Under the pieces are notes generated by a model that was not told the origin of the DNA, searched no databases, and saw only the letters and a list, made by a program, of their open reading frames with translations. A program made the translations under genes and the position numbers. Below, in pieces: positions 1-12,164 of a stretch of 64,000 nucleotides of DNA (the first letter of the stretch is position 1; each line of letters opens with the position of its first letter). The DNA comes from Undibacterium umbellatum (GTDB lineage: Bacteria; Pseudomonadota; Gammaproteobacteria; Burkholderiales; Burkholderiaceae_D): the NCBI RefSeq assembly GCF_014284125.1, contig NZ_JACOFX010000003.1, forward strand, positions 186,001 through 250,000, written 5' to 3'.

Positions 1-404
1 TTGCGGCGGGCGCTCATTAGTGCGAGTTTTTTGTTGTTTTGCGAATTATCGAGCCCGTGCAACAAGCTCCAGTTCACCGCGCCGTCAGCAAGCTTCCATG
101 CAAGTTTGGGATTGAGCAAGTTGATGGCTGCCACGCAGGTGCCGTTGGTGAGCTCCCATCGACTCAGTACAGGCCCATCCTGCAAGAAAAGTTCGCCCGA
201 GTGCACTGCGAATCCGGTGATGCGCGACTGTGCCTGAATCGACGTCATGAGGTAGGGATTCGCATTTACCTTGACGAGTGACAGACCCAAAGGTCCGCCA
301 GCAACGACAACAGCTTTACCCTTGTCGAGGTAGGGTTGCAAGGCGGAATCGCCATAGGGGGCGATGTCGCCCGGAAGAGGAATCGGTTGCCATTTCGGTT
401 TCAT
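1..404 (-). CDS. Hypothetical protein, N-terminal part, cut by the left edge
   Basis: An open minus-strand frame runs from an ATG at 404 through the window edge without a stop, giving about 134 residues (begins MKPKWQPIPL). An in-frame TAG lies three codons upstream of this ATG, so it is the first possible ATG start. No clear Shine-Dalgarno sequence is visible. The segment has no signal peptide or membrane helix, and stretches such as LSRWEL and AWKLADGAVNW alternate hydrophobic and polar residues as in beta-propeller or WD-like sheets. That resemblance is weak and I do not recognise a family. The rest of the gene lies to the left of the window. Confidence 0.6.
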   Translation of the reverse strand, partial: MKPKWQPIPLPGDIAPYGDSALQPYLDKGKAVVVAGGPLGLSLVKVNANPYLMTSIQAQSRITGFAVHSGELFLQDGPVLSRWELTNGTCVAAINLLNPKLAWKLADGAVNWSLLHGLDNSQNNKKLALMSARR

Positions 405-807
405 GCAGGAACCCTAGGAGGAGTTAAAAGTGATGATGCGGACTCAACTCTGGTTCCCCAGGTGAGTACGAGGGATGCGATTACGGATAAACGGATAAGA
501 CATTCAGCCGTAGAATGCCATTATTGCATGCATTTAAGATAAGTGCTTGTAGTCAATTGGTTCTATTGCGTTTGCCAGTAAATACTGATGAGCCCTATGC
601 GCTTGCGTGGTTATTTGAACCAAAAGGGGCAAATCAGCGAGCAAACGAACAGCAGGGTTGTTTCGTTTGTGCGACTGCCTGGTGACACATCAATTGCCTC
701 ACGCATACACACGGTAATGAATAAGTATCTGTGACTTCTCGTATAGTTTGTTGAGTAAAATTTTTTACTCAATACCTCACTGCCCGACTGAAATACTCTG
801 ATTAACA
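405..807. other. Intergenic region without a recognisable gene
   Basis: About 400 bases between the left-edge gene, which is read leftward from 404, and the nrdJ terminator. The short frames here lack ribosome-binding sites and family resemblance. The promoter of the left-edge gene should lie here, but I could not identify convincing -35/-10 boxes. Confidence 0.4.
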
Positions 808-844
808 TAAAAAATGGGAAGTTCGAAAATACGAACTTCCCATT
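808..844 (-). terminator. Rho-independent terminator downstream of nrdJ
   Basis: A perfect 13-bp inverted repeat (AATGGGAAGTTCG, loop AAAATA, and its complement) spans 813-844. On the minus strand it is followed directly by six T residues. It lies about 170 bases beyond the nrdJ stop codon, in the right orientation to end that transcript. The plus strand has only a weak T-rich tail after the stem. Confidence 0.8.
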
Positions 845-1018
845 CTATTTAACTATCTTTAAAGCACAATCTGAGTCGACATCTCCAAGAGCAACCGGCT
901 CAGAATTTTCTAGTTTCACCCACTACTGCTATCTCCCAGTCATATAGCGACTTATGCAATAAAAATAGCAGCTTTTGGTAAAAGCTACAAAGCTGCTTAA
1001 AAGTCCTTACCACAAATA

Positions 1019-3508
1019 TTAACCACAAGCACCAACATAGCCACAAGAAACACAACGGCTGCAGCCATCTATTTTTTGTAAGGCATGTGCGCCGCAATCC
1101 GGGCATTTTTTGCCTGTCGGGATATAGCTGATCGGTGCTGCGTTTTCGCCTTCATAGGCCAGGTCGTCCATGCCATAGTGGTGGCTTCTTTGCTTGAACT
1201 TTTCTGCCAGTACAGTGATAGGGATCTGGTTGCCTGCGGCGTCGAGGAAGCCGCGTTTCATCAGTATGCGTTGTAGCGAGTAACCGATGGCAGCGACTTC
1301 GGATTCATGGAACAAAGGTGCTTGTGAGCCATCGTCCTTTGTGATCATGCCGCAGCGTACTGTGCCCTTGTCCCACACCACTTCACGCATGTCTGCCAGT
1401 GCCTTGGCGATGGAACCACCTGAGCGCGCTGCCATGGACAGCAAGCGCATGCTGGCTGATATCCATTGCTGGCCATCATTCTTCTGGCCCGCAGGCATGA
1501 AGAATTCAAACGGGCGCTCTATCGTCGCGCGCTCGCCACCGACCATGCCATCTATGTGAATGAAGCTGACGGTCAGGTAGACAGTCTTCTTGCCTTCGTA
1601 AGTCATGTACTGCACTTTGGAGGTGACCGATTCGAGATCGCCAAACGGGCGGCCATCGAATTGCTTGCGCAGCAGGTCGTCGTCCGGTGTCTGCTTGACT
1701 TCTGGTGCGGCTTCAGTGGAGACAGATAAAACGCTGCCGAGTATGCTATTCGGGCGGTAAGTTGCCAGGCCTTTGAGGCCAGCGCGCCAGGCATCCATGT
1801 ACAGGTTCTGGAAATCTTCGTAAGGATAATCTGCCGGTACGTTAACGGTTTTGGAAATCGCAGAATCTACGTAAGGCTGTACTACCTGCAACATCTTCAT
1901 GTGGTCGCTGGCAGACATATTGAGAGCGGTGACAAACTGCTTAGGCAACTTGCTGTCGTCGGAGACATCATTGCCCAGATGGCGGTACAAGCGCCATGCA
2001 TGGTCAGCCACTTCATAGATTTTTGCATCGCCAACAGCCATGCGTTTCTTGCGGTTATACACCCAAGAGAAAGCTGGTTCTATGCCGTTCGATGCATTGT
2101 CAGCAAAGGCCAGGGTGATGGTGCCGGTAGGGGCGATCGACAGCAAATGGGAATTGCGCAAGCCATGCTTGGAAATCGCATTTCGCACATTTTTGGGCAG
2201 GCGTTTGGCGAAAGCACCTGATAAGTATTTTGTGCTGTCAAACAATGGGAACTGGCCTTTTTCCTTGGCCAGTTCTGCCGATGCAAGGTAGGCGGCATCG
2301 CGCATGACTTCAGATACTTTTTGCGCGAAAGCACGCCCTGCATCAGAGTCATAACGCTGGCCCAGCATGACCAGGCTGCTGCCCAGGCCAAGGAAGCCCA
2401 GGCCCACGCGGCGCTTGGACATGGCTTCAGCTTTTTGCTGTGGCAAAGGCCAGGCAGTAGCATCGAGCACATTGTCGAGCATGCGCGTCGCTACTGTCAC
2501 TACGGCTTCGAATGCTGTGAAATCAAACTCGGCAGCATCGGTGAATGCACCCTTGATGAAGCGCGTCAGGTTGATCGAACCCAGGCAGCAGCAGCCATAG
2601 TCAGGCAGCGGTTGTTCTGCGCATGGATTGGTGGCTTCGATTTTTTCGCAGTAGTAGAGATTATTCTCTGCATTCATGCGCGATAAAAACAGGATGCCCG
2701 GTTCTGCATGGTCGTAGGTCGACTTCATGACCTCATCCCACAGATCGCGTGCACGCACTGTTTCATATACCCACAGGCCATCTTCACGCTGATAAGCGCC
2801 GGCCTCTTTTTTGTCTTCACCAGGTTCAGCTTTGTGGACCAGGCAGTAATCAGTGTCTTTGGCGACAGCTTCCATAAACTCATCGGTAACGCCGATGGAG
2901 ATATTGAAGTTGGTCAGGCCACCTTGGTCTTTGGAACGGATGAATTCAAGGATATCAGGATGGTCGCCACGTAAGACACCCATCTGCGCACCGCGACGCG
3001 CACCGGCAGATTCCACCGTCGAGCAGGATGCATTGAAAACCTGCATGAAAGACACAGGGCCGGAAGCGCGTGAGCGGGTGCCGCGTACCAGTGCATCCTT
3101 AGGGCGTATGGTGGAGAAGTCATAGCCTACACCACCACCGCGACGCATGGTTTCTGCTGCATCTGCCAGGGCTGTATAAATACCAGGCTTGCCATCGGTG
3201 GCGCTGGAAACAGAATCACCTACCGGTTGTACGAAGCAGTTGATGAGGGTGGCGTGCAAGTCCATGCCAGCGGCAGAATTGATACGGCCTGCTGGGACGA
3301 AACCATTCTTTTGTGCCCACAAGAATTTTTCTTCGTAGTACGCCTGGAAGTCTGGCTGCTCTACGCTGGCCAGTGCCTTGGCAACACGTGACTGCACGTC
3401 ATGGATGGTGACTTCATCGCCTTTGGCATATTTTTCCAGCAAGACATCGAGGGAGATTTCCTGAGGAGACATTTCCGTCAATCCTAAAATTTTTTCATTT
3501 GCGTTCAT
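1019..3508 (-). CDS. nrdJ: Adenosylcobalamin-dependent (class II) ribonucleoside-diphosphate reductase
   Basis: Reduces ribonucleotides to deoxyribonucleotides using a thiyl radical generated by coenzyme B12, so it needs no oxygen and no separate small subunit. The 829-residue protein has the reductase barrel with the redox cysteine in NCFVQPV (C91), the radical/active-site motif NPCAEQPL (C296) and the phosphate-binding APTGTITL motif. It ends in a CPDCG...CSRCVSCGY zinc-ribbon tail, typical of NrdJ and thought to help re-reduce the active-site disulfide. Start [10 protein letters not shown] is the natural N-terminus. The gene is monocistronic, with a terminator at 808-844. I searched the leader for a cobalamin riboswitch and saw none. 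Confidence 0.95.
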   Translation of the reverse strand: MNANEKILGLTEMSPQEISLDVLLEKYAKGDEVTIHDVQSRVAKALASVEQPDFQAYYEEKFLWAQKNGFVPAGRINSAAGMDLHATLINCFVQPVGDSVSSATDGKPGIYTALADAAETMRRGGGVGYDFSTIRPKDALVRGTRSRASGPVSFMQVFNASCSTVESAGARRGAQMGVLRGDHPDILEFIRSKDQGGLTNFNISIGVTDEFMEAVAKDTDYCLVHKAEPGEDKKEAGAYQREDGLWVYETVRARDLWDEVMKSTYDHAEPGILFLSRMNAENNLYYCEKIEATNPCAEQPLPDYGCCCLGSINLTRFIKGAFTDAAEFDFTAFEAVVTVATRMLDNVLDATAWPLPQQKAEAMSKRRVGLGFLGLGSSLVMLGQRYDSDAGRAFAQKVSEVMRDAAYLASAELAKEKGQFPLFDSTKYLSGAFAKRLPKNVRNAISKHGLRNSHLLSIAPTGTITLAFADNASNGIEPAFSWVYNRKKRMAVGDAKIYEVADHAWRLYRHLGNDVSDDSKLPKQFVTALNMSASDHMKMLQVVQPYVDSAISKTVNVPADYPYEDFQNLYMDAWRAGLKGLATYRPNSILGSVLSVSTEAAPEVKQTPDDDLLRKQFDGRPFGDLESVTSKVQYMTYEGKKTVYLTVSFIHIDGMVGGERATIERPFEFFMPAGQKNDGQQWISASMRLLSMAARSGGSIAKALADMREVVWDKGTVRCGMITKDDGSQAPLFHESEVAAIGYSLQRILMKRGFLDAAGNQIPITVLAEKFKQRSHHYGMDDLAYEGENAAPISYIPTGKKCPDCGAHALQKIDGCSRCVSCGYVGACG

Positions 3509-4317
3509 ATGAAGAGGTTTTCGTTGTTACTTGTTGCAGAGAGAAACTTAAAGCCCGCCAGTCTGGACCAGCAATTTCAACAAGGGAAAGTGGCTACCAG
3601 GCTTAGGCTCTGGGGCTATACAATTTGGTGAAACAGGGTGGCATCATCTTTATTGGGACTTACGCAAAACAGCCCCAGCTGCGTTACAGCTCCTAGCCGT
3701 ACTAAAGTACTGTCTTCGTCGCTACGCCTTGCTGGGACAATTTTGTGTAAGTCCTATTTATCAAAAAAATGCAAAACACATGCGATACAAACATTGCTTT
3801 ATTGAAAATCGGACACTGTAGTGCCTGCCATCCTGACGTCGGATGCCTCCATTATAAACCTCGCTGCCGGATTTTTTCTTGACCCGCTTCAAGTTAAAAC
3901 CAAATTACCAGGCCGGGAATAGCAAAACAATCACGCTAAAATTGCCTTAAAAACATACGAGTTTTTTGGTTAAAGGAAGCTGCTCAGTTTTTGCCGGAAT
4001 ATGCAGCGAAATGCCTGAAGTTGATCTGATCGGGCATTGTACGTAGATGTCATGAGCAGATTTTTAAGTACAAAAAATTTCGTCAACAGAGTTGCCAGGC
4101 AGATATGTGCTTTTACAAAGAAATAGGTACTTTACTATTTTTCTGGCAAATGCGGCATCGCTATCCCTTGCCATTTTTACTGCATTTTCGCGATTTCCCT
4201 ACAAACTCAAAAAATCTGGGGGCCAGATCGATATATCTATGTTTTCTTGATGTCTGAATAACATATACTTGCTTAAAACTTCCATGATAAAAACACGCAT
4301 ATTTCTGAGGACAGATA
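3509..4317. other. Intergenic region between nrdJ and the hybrid kinase
   Basis: About 800 bases separate two divergent genes. The only structured element I can support is the MITE-like inverted repeat at 3656-3754. No credible open frame, riboswitch or RNA gene was seen. The promoters of nrdJ (leftward) and the kinase (rightward) must lie here but were not resolved. Confidence 0.5.
3656..3754. repeat. MITE-like element, copy 1 (99 bp)
   Basis: The ends form a 23-bp imperfect terminal inverted repeat (left begins GGACTTACGCAAAACAG, right ends TTTTGTGTAAGTCC), with 19 of 23 positions complementary. The interior carries GTACTAAAGTACTGTC at 3699-3714, found identically in a second element at 13159-13276 whose ends differ. 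There is no coding capacity. The termini resemble insertion-sequence ends, so this is probably a non-autonomous IS derivative. The family name is unknown to me. Confidence 0.65.
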
Positions 4318-7300
4318 ATGAGGCAGGACAGTTTGGCTAAGCGATACCTATCTCCCCGGTTTCTGTTCGCTTTTTTCTGCCTGCTGAGTCTGCTTTCCTT
4401 GCTCTCCAGTTCAGCAGTCTTTGCTGCCGGTGTGCAAAGCCTGCGCTTTGAGCAAGTAGGTCGTGAGCAGGGCTTCCAGCATGAATCCGTGCAATCCATG
4501 CTGCAAGACCGCCAGGGTTATATGTGGTTCGGCACTCAGGGTGGTTTGCATCGCTATGATGGTGCCAAGGTCGCTTTTTTTCGGCATGATCCCAATCGCC
4601 CTGACAGCCTGGCAGATAACTGGGTCTGGGCCTTGCATCAGGATGACAAGGGCAGGATTTGGGTAGGCACGCGCAATGGTGGCCTGCATCGCTATGACAT
4701 GGCGACCGAAACCATGGTCAGGTATAAGCCTAATCTGTCAGATATCCGCAGTTCTGGTGGCAATCAGATACAAGCCATCATCAGCGACAGTGCTGGCGGA
4801 CTATGGCTTGCGACTGGCGATGGCCTGGCACATTTTGATCCCGACAGCGGGCGTTTTCAGATCTTGCGCCATGACGACAAAGACGCCAGTAGTATTGCCA
4901 GTGACCAGGTGAATGCACTCAGCCTCGATAAAGATGGCAATTTATGGGTAGGTACAAACGCTGGTCTGAGCGTCATGTACCGTGGCAAGACTGCCTTTGA
5001 AAATTTTCGTCTCGACAGCGATGTCAGGCCTGACCCGCGCCACAATAATGTGCAAAGCCTGCTCAACGACAGGCACGGCAATTTGTGGATAGCCACGGCT
5101 GCAGGTCTGGAAGTGTGGAGCGGCGAGCGCACACAAAAAAACCGTATGGGCTTGGCGGATGGACTGGACCCAGGTCCAGTCACATCCTTGCTGGAAGACC
5201 GCGATGGTGTACTCTGGATAGGGACGGATGATGGTCTCAAGCGCAGGAACCCGGAAGACAAAAAATTCTCATCTTACCGTCATCATGCCAGCGACAGGCA
5301 TAGCCTGGCTGATAACCGCGTTACCCGCTTGTTGCAAGACCGCTCTGGCACTTTATGGGTAGGCACTTGGCTGGGTGGGGCAAGTCGCACCAACCTGGCC
5401 AGCGGTGGCTTTGAGCGCTTGCTGCATTTGCCGGGCGAAGCCAAGACCCTGAGCAGCAACACAGTATCTGCCATTACCAGCACGGAAGAAGTGATCTGGA
5501 TAGGTACCGGCAATGGCCTCAACAGGCTGGACAAAACAACCGGTCAGATACGGGCCTTTCATCACCAGTTGAACCAGGCAGGCAGTCTCAGTAACAGCAA
5601 GATCAGGGCCGTGAAGCTGGCACCGGATGGCAAGCTTTGGGTGGGCACACAAAATGGCCTGAACCTGTTTGATCCAGCGACAGAACGTGCCACGCATTTC
5701 CAGCATGATTCCAAAAAACCTGACAGCCTCAGCTCAAGCATTGTGCATACACTGGCTTATGACAAGGGGGGGAATCTGTGGGTGGCCAGTGATGATGGGC
5801 TCAATCTCATGCAGGATGGCAAATTCCGTCGCTATATGACCAACCCCAGGGACAGCGACAGCCTCAGTCATGGCCGCGTGGTGTCCTTATTGTTTGATCG
5901 CCGTGATCGTTTGTGGGTAGGCACCTTTGGTGGTCTCGATAAACTGGACCGCAACACTGGTCGCTTTGAACATTACCGCCACGAGCCGGATAATCCCAAC
6001 AGCCTCAGCCATAGCCGCGTCTATGCAGTGTTTGAAGACAAAGCCGGCGTAATCTGGGTAGGAACAGCCAGCGGTTTGAACCAGATGGTACAAGGGGCAG
6101 ATGGCAAGATCAGCTTCATCCGTTTTGGTGGGGCATTGGGCAACGATGCGACGGCGGGTTTCGCTGAAGATGATGCCGGCAATCTGTGGATCAGCACCGA
6201 TGGCGGCTTGTACAAGCTGGGGCCTGATCGCAAGACATTGAAAAAATACACTGCAGATGATGGCCTTATCAACGGTACCTTCACTGTGGGTGCCAGCTAC
6301 CGGGATATTGATGGAGCGCTGTACTTTGGTGGCTTCCAGGGGATGACCTGGTTTTATCCCGCTGCCATACGCGACAACTCCAGTAAGTTGGTGACGACGA
6401 TTACTGACTTCCTAATTTTCAATCAGTCGGTGCGCGGAGGTAAATTGCCGCTAGGGGTGCAGGTCGATGGCAATATTTCTGATGCCAGGTCGATTACCCT
6501 GTCTTATAAACATAGTGTGGTTTCGATAGAGTTTGCAGCACTGAATTATTCAGATCCCCTGCATTATCGCTATGCATACAAGCTGGATGGCTTTGACGAA
6601 GATTGGGTGCAAATAGATGGAGCCCATCGCGCTGCCAATTACACCAATCTGGTGCCGGGTGAATATATCTTCAGGACACGAGCTGCCACCAAGGATGGTG
6701 AGTGGAATGATGAAGGTGCCAGCCTGCTTATCACCATCACGCCACCGTTCTGGATGGAATGGTGGTTCCGGAGCATCGTCAGCCTGCTCTTGCTGGCGGT
6801 TGTGTACGTGATTTATCGTTGGCGGGTCAGGCGTTTTTCCAACCAGCAAAGCTTGCTGGAAGAGTTGGTCAAACAAAGAACCGCAGATGCTGACCGCGAA
6901 CGCAAACGCCTGACCGACCTGACCGATGTCTTACCCTTATCGGTATACCAGTTCCGTGAAAGGGCGGATGGTCAGAGAGAATATGCCTATGTCAGTGAGA
7001 ACGTCAAAAACGTCATGGGCGTCCCGGCTGCCGATATCCTGGCCGACAAGACTGCACGCTGGCGTACCACGCTGCCTGAAGACAGGGAAGCGGCAGAAGC
7101 CAGCCTGAAGCGGGCGGTGGATGGCCGCAGCTCCAGCAATTTCCACCAGCGTGTCCTGGTGGATGGCAAGGTTCGCTGGCTGCGTTCGCAAACCGTGGCT
7201 CCCAAGCGTGTCAATGGGGACTGGATATGGAATGGTTTCTGGATCGATGAAACTGAAACCTATCTGCAAAAAGATGAGTTGCGTGAAGCCAAGGAACAGG

Positions 7301-9579
7301 CTGAGCAGGCCACGGTCGCCAAGTCTTATTTCCTGGCGAATATGAGTCATGAGATACGCACGCCCATGAATGCCATCATCGGTCTGTCTCATCTGGCCAA
7401 GAAAACCCGCCTGACGTTGAAGCAGCGTGACTACATCGATAAAATCCATAGCGCCGGTACATCTCTGCTTGGCGTAGTGAATGACATACTGGATTTTTCC
7501 AAGATAGAAGCGGGCAAGCTGGATATAGAATCTGCCGAATTCGTGCTGGCTGATGTCATCGACGATGTTGCCACCATCGTCAGCCACAAGGTGGCAGAAA
7601 AAGACATAGAACTGGTATTTGATATCGACACCCATGTGCCTTCCAGCATGCGCGGTGACCCCTTGCGCCTGGGCCAGATCATTACCAATCTGGTTAACAA
7701 TGCCATCAAGTTTACCGACCAGGGTTCGGTCATTATCCTGGTCAAGCAGGTGCAGGCAGAGATCGACAAGGTGCAATTGCAATTCAGTGTGCAGGATACC
7801 GGTGTTGGCATGACAGAGCAGCAGCAGGAAAACCTGTTCCAGGCTTTCACCCAGGCAGATAGTTCAACCACGCGCAAGTATGGCGGCACTGGCCTGGGGC
7901 TGACCATATCACGGCATCTGGTGGAACTCATGGGTGGTGTTATCTGGGTGGAAAGCAAGGTCGGGGTGGGCAGCACTTTCCACTTCAATTGCTGGTTTGC
8001 CTTTGCCAATGCTGCCACGCAAACCCTGTTGCCGCCACATGTGCACGATCTTAAACTGCTGGTGGTGGACGACCATGATGTGGCGCGCCAGCATTTGCAA
8101 AAACTGGGACAGCAACTGGGTCTGACAGTGAATGCCGCCAACAGTGGCAAGCTGGCCTTGCATATGCTCAGCGAGGCCAGCGTACTTGGTCAGCCCTATG
8201 ACATGCTCTTGCTGGATGCCCACATGCCCGACATGGACGGTGCCGCTACCATGAATGGCATCGCGGCCAGCATGGGCAAGGAAGCCCCGCAAGTAGTCAT
8301 GCTGACCACCATGAATTTTGATGACACCACTTTGCAGGCGAGGGCTTATGCGCCAGTCGCCTATCTGTCCAAACCCATAGGCATGGCCGGTTTGCTGGAG
8401 GTTTTGTTGCGCATCAGTGCCACATCGCGTGAAGCACCGGTCAGCGCTGCAACAGAGACGCAGAACGACAGCCGCTTTGAAGGCTTGCGCATCTTGCTGG
8501 TGGAAGACAATCACATCAACCAGCAAATCGCGGCGGAACTGATGACTGAGGCTGGCATCGTCGTAGACGTGGCTGACAATGGCCGCATCGCCATCGACAA
8601 ACTCAATCTTGGCAATCCTTATGACATCGTCCTCATGGATTTGCAAATGCCGGAGATGGATGGCTATGCAGCGACTACCGTCATCCGTTCTTACCCCGAA
8701 TGGCTGGACTTGCCGATTATCGCCATGACTGCCCATGCCATGAATGAAGAACGGCAACGCTGCCTTGATACCGGCATGAATGACCATATCGCCAAACCGA
8801 TAGACCCGGATGATTTCTTTGCTACCCTGAGCCGCTGGTGTGGGCGTCGCATGCCGGGCTATCAGGTCGATATACCTGTCAGCGCCAGCAGCAAACCGAC
8901 TACCTCAGAGGCAGCATTAGCAAGCACAGCCAAACCAGTAAAAGTGGAAGTGCCGGATCATGATCTGGCTATACCCGGAGTTGATGTCGCACCAGCCTTA
9001 CGCCGCTGTGGACAAAACCTCGACCTGTACTTGCGGCTGTTGCAAATCTTCGTCGACAGCGCCGCAGCCACGCCAGACAAAATCAGGCTGGCGCTGGAGA
9101 AGGGGGATCGTGTCACTGCCGAGCGCGAGGCCCATACCATGCGCGGCGCTGCTGGCAATATTGGTGCGACCGAGTTGGCAGAAGTATCAACCGAGTTGGA
9201 GCTGGCGATAGAAAAGTCGCAGGAAAATGAGGCACTGATACAAAAATTCACAGCCGTCAGTGCCGGGTTGATCCATGCATTGAAGCAGGCATTGCAAGAA
9301 CGAGCTGCAAAAGAAGCAGCCAGGCAAGAACAAGAAAGTGAGTTGGCAACCAAAGATGCTGATGTGACAGAATGCGCCCGTCTATTTGCCACGCTGCGCC
9401 AGTATCTGGAAGAGTCAGACAGTGAAGCGCTGGACTATTTCAATACCCATCAGCGCAGCCTGCGCCAGGCGTTGGGGACGCAGGCTGAAGAATTTGTACA
9501 GTCACTGCAAGTGTTTGATTTTGAAATCGCCTTGCAGATACTTGACAGTATTGCTCCTGCAGATAGTCCGGCCTTATAG
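4318..9579 (+). CDS. Hybrid sensor histidine kinase with two-component propeller sensor, two receiver domains and HPt
   Basis: A 1753-residue membrane phosphorelay protein. A signal peptide (about 1-38) precedes roughly a dozen propeller repeats (about 45-690) of the form 'D..G.LWVGT..GL', then a Y_Y_Y domain (about 735-805). One membrane helix follows (about 812-833, [17 protein letters not shown]), then a coiled linker, PAS-like region (about 865-975), HisKA with phospho-acceptor motif [10 protein letters not shown] (about 1010), HATPase with [15 protein letters not shown] and GTGLGL, receiver 1 (about 1245-1360), receiver 2 (about 1390-1505, [10 protein letters not shown]) and HPt (AHTMRGAAG, about 1604). 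Both receivers retain a phosphorylatable Asp. No DNA-binding output domain and no adjacent response regulator are present, so the target is unknown. It ends tail-to-tail with waaA, overlapping by 6 bases. Confidence 0.93.
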   Translation: MRQDSLAKRYLSPRFLFAFFCLLSLLSLLSSSAVFAAGVQSLRFEQVGREQGFQHESVQSMLQDRQGYMWFGTQGGLHRYDGAKVAFFRHDPNRPDSLADNWVWALHQDDKGRIWVGTRNGGLHRYDMATETMVRYKPNLSDIRSSGGNQIQAIISDSAGGLWLATGDGLAHFDPDSGRFQILRHDDKDASSIASDQVNALSLDKDGNLWVGTNAGLSVMYRGKTAFENFRLDSDVRPDPRHNNVQSLLNDRHGNLWIATAAGLEVWSGERTQKNRMGLADGLDPGPVTSLLEDRDGVLWIGTDDGLKRRNPEDKKFSSYRHHASDRHSLADNRVTRLLQDRSGTLWVGTWLGGASRTNLASGGFERLLHLPGEAKTLSSNTVSAITSTEEVIWIGTGNGLNRLDKTTGQIRAFHHQLNQAGSLSNSKIRAVKLAPDGKLWVGTQNGLNLFDPATERATHFQHDSKKPDSLSSSIVHTLAYDKGGNLWVASDDGLNLMQDGKFRRYMTNPRDSDSLSHGRVVSLLFDRRDRLWVGTFGGLDKLDRNTGRFEHYRHEPDNPNSLSHSRVYAVFEDKAGVIWVGTASGLNQMVQGADGKISFIRFGGALGNDATAGFAEDDAGNLWISTDGGLYKLGPDRKTLKKYTADDGLINGTFTVGASYRDIDGALYFGGFQGMTWFYPAAIRDNSSKLVTTITDFLIFNQSVRGGKLPLGVQVDGNISDARSITLSYKHSVVSIEFAALNYSDPLHYRYAYKLDGFDEDWVQIDGAHRAANYTNLVPGEYIFRTRAATKDGEWNDEGASLLITITPPFWMEWWFRSIVSLLLLAVVYVIYRWRVRRFSNQQSLLEELVKQRTADADRERKRLTDLTDVLPLSVYQFRERADGQREYAYVSENVKNVMGVPAADILADKTARWRTTLPEDREAAEASLKRAVDGRSSSNFHQRVLVDGKVRWLRSQTVAPKRVNGDWIWNGFWIDETETYLQKDELREAKEQAEQATVAKSYFLANMSHEIRTPMNAIIGLSHLAKKTRLTLKQRDYIDKIHSAGTSLLGVVNDILDFSKIEAGKLDIESAEFVLADVIDDVATIVSHKVAEKDIELVFDIDTHVPSSMRGDPLRLGQIITNLVNNAIKFTDQGSVIILVKQVQAEIDKVQLQFSVQDTGVGMTEQQQENLFQAFTQADSSTTRKYGGTGLGLTISRHLVELMGGVIWVESKVGVGSTFHFNCWFAFANAATQTLLPPHVHDLKLLVVDDHDVARQHLQKLGQQLGLTVNAANSGKLALHMLSEASVLGQPYDMLLLDAHMPDMDGAATMNGIAASMGKEAPQVVMLTTMNFDDTTLQARAYAPVAYLSKPIGMAGLLEVLLRISATSREAPVSAATETQNDSRFEGLRILLVEDNHINQQIAAELMTEAGIVVDVADNGRIAIDKLNLGNPYDIVLMDLQMPEMDGYAATTVIRSYPEWLDLPIIAMTAHAMNEERQRCLDTGMNDHIAKPIDPDDFFATLSRWCGRRMPGYQVDIPVSASSKPTTSEAALASTAKPVKVEVPDHDLAIPGVDVAPALRRCGQNLDLYLRLLQIFVDSAAATPDKIRLALEKGDRVTAEREAHTMRGAAGNIGATELAEVSTELELAIEKSQENEALIQKFTAVSAGLIHALKQALQERAAKEAARQEQESELATKDADVTECARLFATLRQYLEESDSEALDYFNTHQRSLRQALGTQAEEFVQSLQVFDFEIALQILDSIAPADSPAL

Positions 9580-10851
9580 ATATTTCTCCAGCATCTGCAT
9601 GGTACGCGCAGTCGCCCCCTGATGCTGGAGGAAGAAGTTATAAGCCGCTTCACCCATGCGCTGGCATTGTTTTTTGTCTGCCAGCAAAGAATGCGCTTGC
9701 TGGAAAAGACTGAGCGCGCCATCAACACGGAAGGCCGCGCCGCTGGCAATAGCCTGCTCCGTGATTTCAGAAAAATTGAAGGTATGCGTGCCCGTCAGCA
9801 CAGGCTTGCCCATGGCGCAGGCCTCGATGAGGTTGTGCCCTCCCAGTGGCACCAGGCTACCGCCGACAAAGGCAATGTCGCAAGCGGCATAGTACATATA
9901 CATTTCACCCATGCTGTCACCCAGCACGACCCGTATATCTTCGCCTATAGGAGCGATTTCCTCATGGTTCAGGCTGGAGCGGCGCAGGTATTTGATACTA
10001 TGTGATTCCAGCAGGCTGGCTACATGATCAAAGCGTTGCGGGTGGCGCGGGGTGATGATCAGCAGCGGGTTGGTTTGCAGTAAAGGCACTTGCTCTACAA
10101 AGGCTTGCAAGATCAATTCCTCTTCGCCATCACGAGTACTGGCGCACAATATCACCTGGCGCTCGCCAAAACTGCGGCGCAGGGCGGCACCGCGCTCCCC
10201 CATCAAAGGCGGAGGCGTCACATCAAACTTCATATTGCCAGTCACACCGGGCTGTTCTATGCCCAGCTCATGCAGGCGTAGCGCATCAGGATTTGATTGC
10301 GCTGCCACGCAACTGATGGCACGCGCCGCAGGTAAAATCAATGAAGCCAGTCGCTGTGCCTTGCGCAAAGACTTTTCTGAAAGGCGGGCATTCACCAGCG
10401 TCACCGGTATGGACTTCGCCTCACACTGGGCGATCAGGTTGGGCCAGACTTCTGTTTCTATCAAGATGCATAATTGCGGCGAAAAATGACGCAAGAAGCG
10501 CAGGATCATCCAGTTGATGTCATATGGTAAAAACGCCTGTTGCAGGCGCGGGCCTACATCGGCAAATAGCTTGTCGCCAGTTTCGCGACCTGTGGCGGTC
10601 ATGTGAGTCAGCAAGATACGGCGCTCAGGGCAACGTGCCAGCAGGGCGCGTATCAGCGGTTCTGCCGCACGGGTTTCACCGGCTGAGACGGCATGCACCC
10701 AGATCGTAGGCATGCTGGCAGAGGCAGGGTAAAAGCCCAGGCGCTCGCCTATATGCTGGCGATAGCCAGGCTCAAGACGGCCACGCCACCAGAGGCGGAA
10801 CAGGGCAAACGGCAGGGAAAAGCCCCATACTAGGGAGTAAAGAAGACGCAT
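9574..10851 (-). CDS. waaA: 3-deoxy-D-manno-octulosonic acid (Kdo) transferase
   Basis: Transfers Kdo from CMP-Kdo to lipid IVA at the inner membrane in lipopolysaccharide core assembly. At 425 residues it is of normal length. It begins with the hydrophobic anchor [18 protein letters not shown], followed by the glycosyltransferase-N region ([16 protein letters not shown] and the TxTxTGR-like TATGRETG). The GT-B C-terminal half contains [16 protein letters not shown]. It starts 4 bases after the stop of the upstream DMT transporter gene, suggesting co-transcription. kdsA, which makes the Kdo precursor, lies nearby on the other strand. Confidence 0.95.
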   Translation of the reverse strand: MRLLYSLVWGFSLPFALFRLWWRGRLEPGYRQHIGERLGFYPASASMPTIWVHAVSAGETRAAEPLIRALLARCPERRILLTHMTATGRETGDKLFADVGPRLQQAFLPYDINWMILRFLRHFSPQLCILIETEVWPNLIAQCEAKSIPVTLVNARLSEKSLRKAQRLASLILPAARAISCVAAQSNPDALRLHELGIEQPGVTGNMKFDVTPPPLMGERGAALRRSFGERQVILCASTRDGEEELILQAFVEQVPLLQTNPLLIITPRHPQRFDHVASLLESHSIKYLRRSSLNHEEIAPIGEDIRVVLGDSMGEMYMYYAACDIAFVGGSLVPLGGHNLIEACAMGKPVLTGTHTFNFSEITEQAIASGAAFRVDGALSLFQQAHSLLADKKQCQRMGEAAYNFFLQHQGATARTMQMLEKYL

Positions 10852-10854
10852 GCT

Positions 10855-11757
10855 TTATGTCCGACGGAAGTTCACCAATACAATACCAGCACACACCAGT
10901 ACTGCGCCCAGCGCAAAACGCGGGCTAATGGGATCGTGCATAAGAATGACACCAGCGGCCACGCCGAACAAGGGTGTCAGGAAAGAAAATACAGAAAGAC
11001 GTGATGCCAGATAACGCCGCATCAGCCAGAACCAGGTCAGGTAACTAGCAAAAGCAATCACCACCGTCTGGAAGGCTAGGCTGATGATGCTGGTCATATC
11101 CCATTGCGCAGGCAGACTCTCGCCACGCAGCAATACAAAAGCCAGCAAGATCACCGCACCCACCGCCAACTGGTAAAACAGGGTAGTGGTCGGCTCAGCT
11201 TCAGACAAGCTGGATTTGCGTATGGTAATTGTGGTCGCTGCCCACAGCACTGCTGCCGCAACGCCAAAGCTGTCACCGATGAGCATGTCAGCCACATCAC
11301 GCTGGCTGCTGCTGAAGGCCCCAGAGAAAGCAATTGCAACCCCGGCAAAGGCAGACAAGATACCTATCCATTGAGTTGATTGCAAACGTTCCGCCGGGAT
11401 CAGCCAGTGCAGGCCTAGCACTGTAAAAATAGGGGCTGTATATAAAAACACCGACATATGCGAAGCCGTGGTGTACTTCAAGCCCAGCGATATGCATAAA
11501 AATTCTATGGCAAACAAGACACCCGCAGCGATACCAGGCCAGACATGCTTGTCACGCAAAGAAAATGGAATCTTTTTGATAATTATCAATAGCAGCACCA
11601 TCGCCGCCGCCAGGCCAGAACGCAGTCCCAATTGCATGCTGGCACTTATTACCGGGGCCGCCAGCTTGACAGCCACCTGCTGCAGACCCCAGCACATGCA
11701 GAGCAAAAGCATAAGCGAAATGGCAAAACCATCCAGATTTTTACGATGAGCAGACAT
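10855..11757 (-). CDS. DMT-superfamily (EamA) transporter
   Basis: A 300-residue inner-membrane protein with about ten hydrophobic helices in two EamA repeats. It probably exports a small metabolite, with unknown substrate. I prefer the ATG at 11757 (MSAHRKNLDG). An alternative in-frame ATG at 11820 adds 21 residues that are proline-rich and unlike the family N-terminus; neither start has a strong ribosome-binding site. The gene abuts waaA downstream. Confidence 0.88.
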   Translation of the reverse strand: MSAHRKNLDGFAISLMLLLCMCWGLQQVAVKLAAPVISASMQLGLRSGLAAAMVLLLIIIKKIPFSLRDKHVWPGIAAGVLFAIEFLCISLGLKYTTASHMSVFLYTAPIFTVLGLHWLIPAERLQSTQWIGILSAFAGVAIAFSGAFSSSQRDVADMLIGDSFGVAAAVLWAATTITIRKSSLSEAEPTTTLFYQLAVGAVILLAFVLLRGESLPAQWDMTSIISLAFQTVVIAFASYLTWFWLMRRYLASRLSVFSFLTPLFGVAAGVILMHDPISPRFALGAVLVCAGIVLVNFRRT

Positions 11758-12164
11758 CAAGCTTGGGGAGTGTTGGCGAAGAGGGGGGAATATACCTGAA
11801 AACGGTACACAAGGGTGCATGTCTTGCCTGGACTAAATGCAGCGATGAGCATGTATTTTTGCAATTTAACAAGAAACCAACGCCAATAAACCAGATGATT
11901 AATTTTCTGATAAGTAGCATTTATGCCCCCGCAGACTGCACTTTTGATAAGGCAAAAACGCGAAACAGTCGCTCATGCACTGGCAAGAGGCAACTGGGCT
12001 TGCCCTCCTGTGGCGATTGCCTCTACACATGCAGCTTGAAAAAAGAGAAAGCTGAACAAGCTACTTTGCGTTTCTACAAAGCCACTCCCATAAAATGATA
12101 TCCTATGCCTCTTAAACAACATGTAAGGACATGTTGAACCACCCACCATCCTGGAAATGAACAG
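11758..12164. other. Divergent intergenic region
   Basis: About 400 bases between the leftward DMT transporter gene and the rightward DUF695-like gene. It should contain both promoters. I see no convincing gene, repeat or structured RNA; a 111-codon plus-strand frame here has cysteine-rich, family-less content and no ribosome-binding site. Confidence 0.4.

Noticed and set aside
3509-4317. Cobalamin riboswitch upstream of nrdJ
   Set aside because: Expected for a B12-dependent enzyme, but no B12-box-like conserved core could be found.
6937-7782. 281-codon minus-strand frame inside the hybrid kinase
   Set aside because: It is a shadow of the kinase's PAS/HisKA region; the plus-strand motifs are unambiguous.
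7909-8787. 292-codon minus-strand frame inside the hybrid kinase
   Set aside because: Shadow of the receiver domains; no family resemblance of its own.
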